Source of the DNA: Streptomyces sp. DG1A-41
GTDB lineage: Bacteria; Actinomycetota; Actinomycetes; Streptomycetales; Streptomycetaceae
DNA length: 64,000 nt
NCBI RefSeq assembly: GCF_037055355.1
Contig: NZ_CP146350.1
Location: forward strand, 4,673,001-4,737,000
Direction: 5' to 3'
This document shows, in pieces, positions 1-7,549 of this stretch (position 1 is the stretch's first letter; every line of letters starts with the position of its first letter). The notes beneath the pieces are model-generated. The model did no database searches, was not told the DNA's origin, and saw only the letters and a list, made by a program, of their open reading frames with translations. The translations under genes and the position numbers were made by a program.

Positions 1-2
1 CG

Positions 3-740
3 CTGATCGAACCCGTGCGGACGGCGCGGCATGTGCACGGGCAGGACGGCATGGGGGATCTGGGGCTGCCCGCGCCGACCCGCGTGCCGGTCGACGTGGA
101 CGCGGTGGCGCTGCTGCGTCGCGAGATCCTCGCCTCGCCGAGGCCGGTCACGCTCATTCCCATGGCGCCCCTGACGAACATCGCGCTGCTGCTGCGGACG
201 CACCCCGAGGTGACCCGCAACATCGAGCGGATCGTGTTCATGGGCGGCGCGGTGGCGACCGGGAACGCCACGCCGGTCGCGGAGTTCAACGTGTGGCACG
301 ACCCGGAGGCGGCGGCGGTTCTGCTCACCGCGGGGGTGCCGATCACGATGTACGGGCTGGACGTGTTCAAGAAGGTGCTGGTGTCGGCGGGGGAGGTGCA
401 GCGGCTGCGGGCGAGTGCGGATCCGAGTCTGCGGATGGCCGGTGAGCTGCTCGCCCACCGGGATCCGGCCACGTCGGGCGATCCCACGCCCATGGGTGGG
501 CTCGGTGACGCGGGTGCGGTCTGCGCGGTCGTCGACCCGAAGGGACTGACCACCGAGCGGCTGCAGGTCGAGGTCGTCCTCGCCCCGGGGCCCGCCCGCG
601 GCCAGACGATCGTCGACCGCCGGCCGCGGCCCGGGGAGTCGGAGATCCACGGAGGTGCCCGTGAGCGGCCCCTGGTGGACGTGGCGCTGGGCGTGGACGT
701 TGAGCGGTATGTGAAGCTATGGCTGAGAACGCTGGAGTAA
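3..740 (+). CDS. Nucleoside hydrolase (IunH/Rih family), 5' truncated by window edge
   Basis: This is the C-terminal part of an inosine/uridine-preferring nucleoside hydrolase, which splits ribonucleosides into base and ribose in purine/pyrimidine salvage. The reading frame is open to the first base, so the N-terminal DxDxGxDD calcium-binding motif lies outside the window. Visible family features are the HGxDGMGDLGLP segment, PVTLIPMAPLTNIALLL, the MGGA segment, AEFNVWHDPEAA, and LGDAGAVCAVVDP, which carries the late Asp ligand. The family is usually about 310-350 aa; 245 codons are seen here. It ends 17 bp before the end of the convergent pglX gene. The family is clear; substrate preference cannot be read. 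Confidence 0.85.
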   Translation: MIEPVRTARHVHGQDGMGDLGLPAPTRVPVDVDAVALLRREILASPRPVTLIPMAPLTNIALLLRTHPEVTRNIERIVFMGGAVATGNATPVAEFNVWHDPEAAAVLLTAGVPITMYGLDVFKKVLVSAGEVQRLRASADPSLRMAGELLAHRDPATSGDPTPMGGLGDAGAVCAVVDPKGLTTERLQVEVVLAPGPARGQTIVDRRPRPGESEIHGGARERPLVDVALGVDVERYVKLWLRTLE

Positions 741-757
741 GCCTGGGAGACGCCTCC

Positions 758-3700
758 CTAAGCACCCTTGCGCGGCCTGCCTCGTCTCGGGGCGGGCGGA
801 CGCCAAGAGTCCACGTCCTTGACTGAAAGGCCGAGGCGGGTGAGGTGTTCGTCATAGGCGCGCTCGAGGGTTTCCCGGTCCGGCGTCGGGCCAGTGCTGA
901 GTCCGTCGTCGGGGGCCGTAACCCAGGGGAGAAGCTCTGAGAATGCCTTGAGCAGGGGCAGGGCCGACTCCGGACGCTGTGCATGGGCGTGGGAATCGGC
1001 TTCGAGGAGGTTGAGTACCACCATGGCCCGCTCGTCGGCGGTCCAGCCCGCCCAGCCGATCGGCGTGGTGGGAGACAGGGGTGAGAAGGATGAAGCGAAC
1101 GAAACGAACCGCTCGTTCGGGACGTCGAACTTGCCGCGGTGCCGCCAGTAGGACGGCCTGAGGAAGTCCCCGGACGTGAAGCGCGGTAGGACCGGGCTCG
1201 AAAGGCGCACGTCGGCGACGAACTCCTGTCCGTCTTCTCGGCGTTGGACTTCCCATACCTTTTCCCAGACGCGCCGCTTGGCGAGACCCGACGTCTTGTA
1301 CCGGAGAGGCGCAGCCTGCGGCACGTGTTCGTCGGCGAGCAGGTCCAGCAGCACGTCGGACGTCACGGCAGCGGGAGCGTAGAGCGCCGCCAGCGTGGTG
1401 AAGTCTTCGTTCCCACACAGCAGTTCGGCCAGTTGGCGGACCGTCCGGGCGACAGGTCGGCGCCCTGCCGGGGAAGACTCGTACCACAGGTGGGACGCCT
1501 CGCAGTGGTCGAGCAGGCGTTGCCGGAGCATGGGGCCAATCCTGGTTTCCCAGGGGTCGACCGACCAGCGGCGTTTGTACTCGGGCTGCTCCAGTAGCCT
1601 CAGTGACGCGTTCTGCTCGATCGCGTTCACCCGGCGTCGCACCAGCTCCCGGTACGCCGGAGGCCAGTGCTGGGGAGGGTTGGTCACCGGCGTCGCCGAG
1701 TGGCGCGTGAACCACTGCGTCTCCACCTCTCCCGCTGCGGCGCGCCGGGCGAGCACGATTTCGAAGGCTCGTTCCCCCAGGGCGAGATCGGGTACGTCCT
1801 CGAGCGGGCCGTTCAGTTCTCCGTCGTCGGGGATCAGGCCGTAGTGGGCGTACACCTTCCAGTCGAGTTCCTCCTGGAAGGCGATCATCCGTGATCTGAG
1901 GGACGCCCATCGGTGTCGGGCCGAGTGGAGGAGCCGGGCGGTGATCCGGGTGTCCGGGGCGGCGATCTCCCGCAGGACGTGCTGCGACTTGGCCGCCAGG
2001 GAGTCCAGTTCTTCGGCCTCCGCGACGGGGAACGCGGCGGGAAGCGGCAGGTCGAGAAGCCGGGTCGAAGTGAACTCGTAGATCTTCGCCCAGGCTTCAC
2101 CGCCTGTTTCGGCGCCTCGCAACTGGTCGACGCGCGACTGCCCCTTGCTCTGGCTCATTTGCTTGAGCCAGAAACTCACGGCCGAGCTGTTGAGGATGCC
2201 GAGGAGTCCGAGATGGGACTCCGCCGAGGCGCTCGTCGACAGCTTGATCACCGGTGCCGAGTTGAGGGGGACGGCAGAACCCCGGAGCAGGCTGAAATGA
2301 GGGTGGGTTGCCACCCAGGGAAAGACGATGGACCACGGATGCACGTCCCCGGCGGACGCGATGTGGTGCCAGTCGTACCAGGGTGACGTCTTCTTCGCGC
2401 CTTTCCGCTTCCGCAGAACGGTCCGGTACGGCCACAGCCGTCGGTGATGTCCGGGAACGCTTGTCAGGTCGATGACGGGTTCGAAGCGGTGATCCGTGCG
2501 AGGGAAGAATGCCATGAGCGCCGGGGACGCGGACCAGTCCCGTACCTCGGAACCGGTGAGTACCGGGACGGTGGCGAAGTCCTCGGCCCCCTGGCGCCGG
2601 AAGGAACGGTCGGTGGCGCAGAAGAGGTCGTCCGATCCGGTGTTGGCGGCGTATCCGACGCGCACGACACGGTCGCCGAGCCGCTCTCCGTTCTCCATGC
2701 GGCGCAGTACGTCGCGGGCCGCCGACGGCGTGAGACTCCAGGGGAAGACGCTCAGCTGCCCGCGGTCCTGCAGATAGGACTCCGCCCACTCGCTCGCCAC
2801 CCCGGTCGTGAACGCCAGGGTCCGCAGCGATTGCCAGACATGTCCCTCTCCGGGCACCTCCGGTCGCGAGGGTTCGCCCCGACGGCCCACGACCATGTGG
2901 ACGGGAGTACCGGGATCGGCCATGCGGTTGCGGCCCGCGAGGATGGCGGTCGGGACTCCGTGGCCGGGGATGTAGGCCCCGGACGTGTCGATGACGTGGG
3001 TGGTCTCCACTCGGGGCAGGACGCGCTCGACAAGGTTGCGTCCGAACTCACGCTTCATGAAGGAGTTGGGCGTGAAGAGACCGACCCGGCCCGCCGCTTC
3101 ACCCGGCTGTGCGAGCTCGAAGGCGAGTTCCGTGAAGGGAACCGGCAGCGCGTAAGCCCCGCTGCAACTCTCGTAGAGGTCGCGGTAGATGGCGGACAGC
3201 GCCTTGTCCGCGACGGTGACGTACGGCGGATTGGTCGTCACCACGTGGTACGACGCCGGCCGGAGGAGCCCGTGACGAGCGGTGTACTCGTCGAACTCGG
3301 AGGGGAGACCCGGATGCGCGGCCATCCGACCCAGGTGGGCGGTGCGGCCGTACAGGAGGGAGTCACCGGTCGCGACGACCAGCGGCAGGTCCGGGACCTC
3401 GTCGAGACGCCGTTCCCCGGCGCTGTTCATGGCGGCCAGCAGCAGGCGGAACCGCGTGATGCTCACGGCGCACGGGTCGATGTCACAGCCGTGCACCGAC
3501 CGCAGAGCACGGGCCGCCCGCTGCCACGGGCTCATGTCCGGCCTGGCCTCGGACCAGCGGCGGAAGAGTCGTTCGTACGCGTCGAGCAGGAACGCGCCCG
3601 AGCCGCAGGCGGGGTCGATGATCCGGAGGCCGGACAGTCCCCTCGTCTGGGACACGTGCTCCGCAAGGGCCGGTTCGAGCACGAGATCGTGGATGAGGTC

Positions 3701-4300
3701 GACGACGAACAGCGGGGTGGGGGCCTGGGCGTACGACTTCCGCGCCCGCTCGTTGAGCGCCGAGTGGAGACCGGCCAGGAACTCCGTGGAGCGCGAGGCA
3801 TCGGTGAAGTCGTGCAGGAGAGCGCCGTCCGGCGTCCGGCGGCGCCAGAAGGTGAGCAACTCCTCGCAGGCCTCGTGGCTGGGCCGCAGCTGCCAGAGCG
3901 GATGGCTGCTGCTGAACACCGTGGCCATGACCGGGTGTGCGCGGAGCCGGTCGATGGCGTGCACGATGAGGTCACCGGCCGAGAGGTGGGGTCGGGGTAC
4001 GCGGAGGGCTTCGTCCGCGAGGTCCGTCGGGCGGGCGGCGAAGGCGATGTCGAGGAGCTCATTGTCCTCGCAGAACCTGATCATCACGGTCGCCAGTACC
4101 CACGCCGTCGCCACCTGGGAGACCCGGGCGTCCAACCAGGCTGACCATGTCGTCGACGTCAGGCCCTGGCCCCTGGCGGACTTGTATTCGTCGCGCAGAA
4201 CCTCGATGGCCGGGTCGGCGGCAAGGTGCTGACTCAGCTCCGCTTCGATGCGGGCGGTGAGCCGCACCAGGTCTCCGGCCAGGCCGTTGTCGACGGGCAT
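758..4300 (-). CDS. pglX: BREX-2/Pgl-type adenine-specific DNA methyltransferase PglX (orphan)
   Basis: Predicted 1180-aa N6-adenine DNA methyltransferase of the PglX family. In BREX-2 (phage growth limitation) systems PglX modifies host DNA and takes part in phage exclusion. SAM-binding motif I DPACGSGAFLLDAY is near residue 227 and catalytic motif IV NPPY near residue 355. The N-terminal helical region (VATAWVLATVMIRFCEDN), FLAGLHSALNERARKSYA and the C-terminal SYWRHRGKFDVPNERF and GWAGW segments match BREX-2 PglX in content and order. ATG at 4300 is preferred because GGAAGAG lies just upstream; an in-frame GTG at 4348 falls inside an inverted repeat and lacks a ribosome site. No pglW, pglY or pglZ is present. 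It diverges from a small membrane protein and an ATPase. Base composition looks less GC-rich than its neighbours, suggesting transfer (inference). Confidence 0.9.
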   Translation of the reverse strand: MPVDNGLAGDLVRLTARIEAELSQHLAADPAIEVLRDEYKSARGQGLTSTTWSAWLDARVSQVATAWVLATVMIRFCEDNELLDIAFAARPTDLADEALRVPRPHLSAGDLIVHAIDRLRAHPVMATVFSSSHPLWQLRPSHEACEELLTFWRRRTPDGALLHDFTDASRSTEFLAGLHSALNERARKSYAQAPTPLFVVDLIHDLVLEPALAEHVSQTRGLSGLRIIDPACGSGAFLLDAYERLFRRWSEARPDMSPWQRAARALRSVHGCDIDPCAVSITRFRLLLAAMNSAGERRLDEVPDLPLVVATGDSLLYGRTAHLGRMAAHPGLPSEFDEYTARHGLLRPASYHVVTTNPPYVTVADKALSAIYRDLYESCSGAYALPVPFTELAFELAQPGEAAGRVGLFTPNSFMKREFGRNLVERVLPRVETTHVIDTSGAYIPGHGVPTAILAGRNRMADPGTPVHMVVGRRGEPSRPEVPGEGHVWQSLRTLAFTTGVASEWAESYLQDRGQLSVFPWSLTPSAARDVLRRMENGERLGDRVVRVGYAANTGSDDLFCATDRSFRRQGAEDFATVPVLTGSEVRDWSASPALMAFFPRTDHRFEPVIDLTSVPGHHRRLWPYRTVLRKRKGAKKTSPWYDWHHIASAGDVHPWSIVFPWVATHPHFSLLRGSAVPLNSAPVIKLSTSASAESHLGLLGILNSSAVSFWLKQMSQSKGQSRVDQLRGAETGGEAWAKIYEFTSTRLLDLPLPAAFPVAEAEELDSLAAKSQHVLREIAAPDTRITARLLHSARHRWASLRSRMIAFQEELDWKVYAHYGLIPDDGELNGPLEDVPDLALGERAFEIVLARRAAAGEVETQWFTRHSATPVTNPPQHWPPAYRELVRRRVNAIEQNASLRLLEQPEYKRRWSVDPWETRIGPMLRQRLLDHCEASHLWYESSPAGRRPVARTVRQLAELLCGNEDFTTLAALYAPAAVTSDVLLDLLADEHVPQAAPLRYKTSGLAKRRVWEKVWEVQRREDGQEFVADVRLSSPVLPRFTSGDFLRPSYWRHRGKFDVPNERFVSFASSFSPLSPTTPIGWAGWTADERAMVVLNLLEADSHAHAQRPESALPLLKAFSELLPWVTAPDDGLSTGPTPDRETLERAYDEHLTRLGLSVKDVDSWRPPAPRRGRPRKGA

Positions 4301-4338
4301 AGGACTCTTCCAGTCAGCTTCGCATGGTTCCGCGTCTG

Positions 4339-4387
4339 ACTTTATCACCGAGAGAGTGTCATAAAGTTTGGAGAGTGTTGTGATTGC
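4339..4387. promoter_or_regulatory. Divergent promoter region with inverted and direct repeats
   Basis: The space between pglX and the small membrane protein gene holds a perfect inverted repeat, ACTTTAT (4339-4345) and ATAAAGT (4361-4367) with 15 bp between. GAGAGTGT occurs twice in direct orientation with 11 bp between the copies. The stretch is AT-rich for this genome and is the likely control point of the divergent module. The binding protein is unknown. Confidence 0.5.
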
Positions 4388-4452
4388 CGCCTACGCTTCC
4401 TGGGTGGCCGGTCGCGAGACCGGTCGTCCTCGACGGAAGGGGTGGGCGGCTC

Positions 4453-4668
4453 ATGGGTGGCGATGACGGGTGGCTCAAGTGGGTGTGGGTGGCGTTGGTC
4501 CTGATCGGTGCGTCGCTTCTTGGCTGTGCTGCGGCTGGAATTTCTTGGCTGACGACGGGTGGGAGCCCGGCCAGAGGGAGGGTGAAGGGGGCCCTCGCTG
4601 CGGGCGGTGTGACCTTCCTCGGAGCGGCCACTCTCGGGATCGCGATCGGAGGCTTCCTGGTCGGGTGA
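4453..4668 (+). CDS. Small two-TM membrane protein of the pglX module
   Basis: A 71-aa protein starting MGGDDGWLKWVWVALVL. It has two predicted membrane segments, about residues 8-30 (WVWVALVLIGASLLGCAAAG) and 46-70 (ALAAGGVTFLGAATLGIAIG), joined by a short polar loop with Arg and Lys. The start was chosen at the ATG at 4453 because GGAAGGGG lies about 10 bases upstream; a longer in-frame start at 4384 would add a non-membrane N-terminus. It lies between the pglX promoter and the ATPase gene, 60 bp upstream of the latter, probably in one transcript. I do not recognise the family. Small membrane proteins are common effectors in defence loci, but that role is only inference here. Confidence 0.6.
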   Translation: MGGDDGWLKWVWVALVLIGASLLGCAAAGISWLTTGGSPARGRVKGALAAGGVTFLGAATLGIAIGGFLVG

Positions 4669-4728
4669 CTGGATAGGAGTAAACTCCTTAGGGGTGTATC
4701 CCTCTCTGCTTGTCGTCCAAGGAGCCAC

Positions 4729-6240
4729 ATGAACCGTCGGGCAAGGCCGAACAAGCCGTCGCGTGTCTACGATCGCGGGAGCGAATGGGACGCGCTCACC
4801 TCCTTCGTGAACCGGCCTCGGCCGCACGCCATGCTCGGGATCGTCAGCGGCCGACGACGCATGGGGAAGACGTACCTCCTGCGGGCGCTCGTCGAGCAGT
4901 GCGGAGGCTTCTACTTCGGGGCCACGGCAGGGACGGAGGCGGAGTCCCTCCGCCAGTTCAGTGCAGCTCTGGCAGACCACGCGGGTTCGCCAGTGCCCTT
5001 TTCCTTCGCCGCATGGGATGACGCGATCTCGTATCTCTTCGATCTCGCCGGCCCCGGGCGGAGGGACAGCCCGTTCCTCGTGGTCATCGACGAGTTTCCG
5101 TACTTGGTCAAGGCGGCCCCGGAACTGCCTTCGCTCATCCAGCGCGCGATCGACCGCTTCCAGGTGGAGGAGAGCCGTATGCGACTGCTCCTGTGCGGTT
5201 CGGCGATGTCCGTCATGGGCGGGCTGCTGGCCAGCACAGCACCTCTGCGTGGCCGGGCGCAGCTGGAAATGGTCGTGCGGCCCTTCGGATACCGGGCCGC
5301 GGCGGACTTCTGGAGTGTCGCCGACGATCCCGCGCTTGCCGCACGACTGCACGCCATCGTGGGAGGTACCCCCGCGTACCGGCGCCAGTTCCTGGCGGAT
5401 GACGTTCCCGCGGGTGTGAGCGACTTCGACGACTGGGTGTGCCGCACTGTCCTGGCGCCGTTCAGTCCGCTCTTCCGGGAGGCTCGGTATTTGCTTGCCG
5501 AGGAGGCGGACATCCGTGACACCGCGCTGTACCACTCGGTGCTCGCGGCTGTGGCGCAGGGCAACACGACGCGAGGCGGCATCGCCGGCTACATCGGTCG
5601 CAAGTCCGTCGACATCTCGCATCCACTGAACGTCCTGGAGGACAGTCACCTCCTGGTGCGGGAGGCGGACGTCTTCCGGGCCGGCAAGTCCCAGTACCGC
5701 ATCACCGAGCCGCTGATCAACTTTTATGAGGCCGTCATGCGCCCGGCCTGGGCGCGCCTGGAGAGCGGTCAGGCCGCAGAGGTCTGGGCGCAGTCGGCGG
5801 AGCGCTTCGCGGCGCAGGTGGCCGGTCCGCATTTCGAGGCGATGTGCCGGGAGTACGTGCTCGGACCGGGCCGCTCCTTGCTCGACACGTCACTGGGCGA
5901 GATCGGCAGCGGCGTGGTGACCGCCTCGAGGGAGCGTCGGCAGATCCAGATCGACGTAGCCGTGGTGGAGCAGGGGTCCGGCGGGAACAGGTCCGCGGTC
6001 ACGCTGCTCGGTGAGGCGAAGTGGGGGACCCTCATGGGAGTGAGCCACCTGGAACGTCTGGAGCGGGCCCGGGAACTCCTTGCCGGACGGGGGATGGACA
6101 CCACGCGGTGCGGTCTGGCGTGCTTCAGCGCTGCCGGCTTCAGCGATGCCCTGCAGGACGAGGCAGAGCGGGGTGGTGTCCTGTTGATCGGCCTCGACGA
6201 GCTCTACGGTCGGGCGATGCCGGCGGCCGTTCTGCCATAG
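4729..6240 (+). CDS. AAA ATPase with DUF234-like nuclease C-terminus
   Basis: A 503-aa protein of the archaeal-type ATPase family (ATPase_2 plus DUF234). Walker A is GRRRMGKT at residues 41-48 and Walker B is FLVVIDEFP near 119-127, followed by a sensor-like LLLCGSAMSVMGG. A winged-helix region lies around residues 255-330. The C-terminus contains QIDVAVVEQ (about 407) and GEAKWG (about 428), spaced like the D...ExK core of PD-(D/E)XK nucleases, which is the known fold relation of DUF234. The start ATG follows AAGGAG by about 5 bases. It runs divergently from pglX, with only the small TM gene between. ATP-driven nuclease action in defence is a reasonable inference, not shown. Confidence 0.85.
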   Translation: MNRRARPNKPSRVYDRGSEWDALTSFVNRPRPHAMLGIVSGRRRMGKTYLLRALVEQCGGFYFGATAGTEAESLRQFSAALADHAGSPVPFSFAAWDDAISYLFDLAGPGRRDSPFLVVIDEFPYLVKAAPELPSLIQRAIDRFQVEESRMRLLLCGSAMSVMGGLLASTAPLRGRAQLEMVVRPFGYRAAADFWSVADDPALAARLHAIVGGTPAYRRQFLADDVPAGVSDFDDWVCRTVLAPFSPLFREARYLLAEEADIRDTALYHSVLAAVAQGNTTRGGIAGYIGRKSVDISHPLNVLEDSHLLVREADVFRAGKSQYRITEPLINFYEAVMRPAWARLESGQAAEVWAQSAERFAAQVAGPHFEAMCREYVLGPGRSLLDTSLGEIGSGVVTASRERRQIQIDVAVVEQGSGGNRSAVTLLGEAKWGTLMGVSHLERLERARELLAGRGMDTTRCGLACFSAAGFSDALQDEAERGGVLLIGLDELYGRAMPAAVLP

Positions 6241-6258
6241 GGGGCACCCCCTTGGAGA

Positions 6259-6294
6259 GATGGAGCCCAGGGCTCGAAAGCCCCGGGCTCCATC
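6259..6294. terminator. Strong bidirectional hairpin terminator
   Basis: Left arm 6259-6274 and right arm 6279-6294 form a 16-bp stem with one mismatch and a CGAA loop. It sits between the convergent ATPase gene and LAETG protein gene and can serve both. Confidence 0.8.
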
Positions 6295-6299
6295 GGACG

Positions 6300-7232
6300 T
6301 CAACGCGTCGCGCGCTTCCTGCGGGTCACGACCACCATGGCCGCGCCGCCCGCCAGCAGGGCCGCCGCACCGATGGCGATCGGGCCCGTGCTGCTGTTGG
6401 CGCCGGTTTCGGCGAGGTCGCCGCCGCCGCCGTTCGGCTTGGGGGCCGGGGGCGGCGTCGACTCGGAGGTGGACGGGGTGGGGGTGTCCGTGTCCGTGGC
6501 GGGGGGCGTCGAGGGCTCGGCGGGTTCCGACGGGGTGGCCGGCGGCGTGGTCTCCTCGGCCGGCTCCGACGGGGTGGCCGGGGGCGTCGAGCTCGCCGGA
6601 GGCTCCGCCGGCGGGGGCGTCGTCGTGCAGTCCTTCGTGCCGCCGTTCCAGGCCGCGATCAGCTTGTCCTTGATGACCGGACGATCCGGGCCCTTGGGCA
6701 GCTCGCCGTGCTCGAAGCCGTCCTTCGCGTCGAGGTCGCCGTCGAACTTCACCGCGCCCCGGTAGAGGTCGATCTGCCCGAAGCAGCCCTTGTCCGGGAT
6801 GGCGATGTCGAGCGAGTCGGTGCCGCCCGGCTTGACCGTCACCGTGTCGAAGTCGACGAACACCTGCTCGCCGGAGGTCGCGAAGGTCGCGCCGTGTGCG
6901 AGGTAGGAGGCGAGCGAGGCCGTGCACGTCGTCGCGTCACCGGCCGCGCGGACCTTGATGTGGACCTTGCCGTCCTCGGTCGGCTTCAGGTTCTGGTCGT
7001 CGACCTTCACCGAGTCGAAGAAGTTCACGCCGTCGAGCGAGAACTGGCAGCGGTCGGTCCCGGTCTCCGTGCCCGCGCCGGTCCCGGGCTTGTAGATGCC
7101 GCCGGACGACCAGCCGTCGCCACCGGGCGTACCGGTGGCGAACGCGGTGGTGGCTGATGCGGCGCACAGGGCGAGGGCCGCGGCGCCCGTCCCCAGCAGG
7201 CGGCGCGCGGTGACACGTCTCGCTATGGACAT
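6300..7232 (-). CDS. LAETG cell-wall-anchored surface protein
   Basis: A 310-aa secreted protein. A signal peptide covers about residues 1-33 (RR-rich start, hydrophobic LGTGAAALALCAASATTAFA). A globular domain of about 180 aa follows, with paired cysteines (DRCQFSLDG, TTCTASLA, GCFGQIDL). Next come a Pro/Thr/Ser/Glu-rich stalk (about 205-275), the sorting motif LAETG, a hydrophobic segment and an RRKR tail. LAXTG is the motif used by class E sortases of Streptomyces, so covalent attachment to peptidoglycan is expected. No sortase gene lies nearby. The function of the globular domain is unknown. Confidence 0.85.
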   Translation of the reverse strand: MSIARRVTARRLLGTGAAALALCAASATTAFATGTPGGDGWSSGGIYKPGTGAGTETGTDRCQFSLDGVNFFDSVKVDDQNLKPTEDGKVHIKVRAAGDATTCTASLASYLAHGATFATSGEQVFVDFDTVTVKPGGTDSLDIAIPDKGCFGQIDLYRGAVKFDGDLDAKDGFEHGELPKGPDRPVIKDKLIAAWNGGTKDCTTTPPPAEPPASSTPPATPSEPAEETTPPATPSEPAEPSTPPATDTDTPTPSTSESTPPPAPKPNGGGGDLAETGANSSTGPIAIGAAALLAGGAAMVVVTRRKRATR

Positions 7233-7549
7233 AGGGGTATCCCGTTTCTTGGCGTGTGCCGGAACCCGGGTGACGGCAGGCGGGCAGCGCGCGGCGCACG
7301 CCTGCCGGGGGCCACACCGGGGTGAGTGGTCTGAGAAGCACTGGGCTCATTGGTCGCATGCGCCTCAGTGCGCCCATCGTGGCCGGGCCGCAGCAGGCTG
7401 TCAACCTGCGGGTATGCAACAGGAGTTGCTCCGTCATCACACTTTCATCACAGCGGGAATGGATCACTCCGATCAACGCGATGGTTCCTTTTCCCGGCAT
7501 TCTGGACAGATTCAATGCTGTCGCCCGTATGCCCTGCGAAGGAGACCGC
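7233..7549. promoter_or_regulatory. Divergent promoter region with candidate LacI-type operator
   Basis: This 317-bp gap holds no gene. It separates the LAETG gene from the GH13 gene. GCAAC (7416-7420) and GTTGC (7425-7429) form an inverted repeat around AGGA, like half-sites of LacI-family maltose/glucoside regulators. TCATCAC is repeated just downstream (from about 7434 and 7444). AAGGAG precedes the GTG start of the GH13 gene. Confidence 0.45.

Noticed and set aside
2444..4144. Long plus-strand open frame opposite pglX
   Set aside because: Composition is an Arg/Gly/Val-rich mirror of the coding strand with no family motif; the opposite strand has clear PglX motifs.
4301..4348. GTG at 4348 as the pglX start
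   Set aside because: It lacks a ribosome site and lies within the inverted repeat; ATG 4300 has GGAAGAG and fits the family N-terminus.
758..6240. A complete BREX-2 (Pgl) system
   Set aside because: Only PglX is present; no kinase PglW, ATPase PglY or phosphatase PglZ is found in the window.
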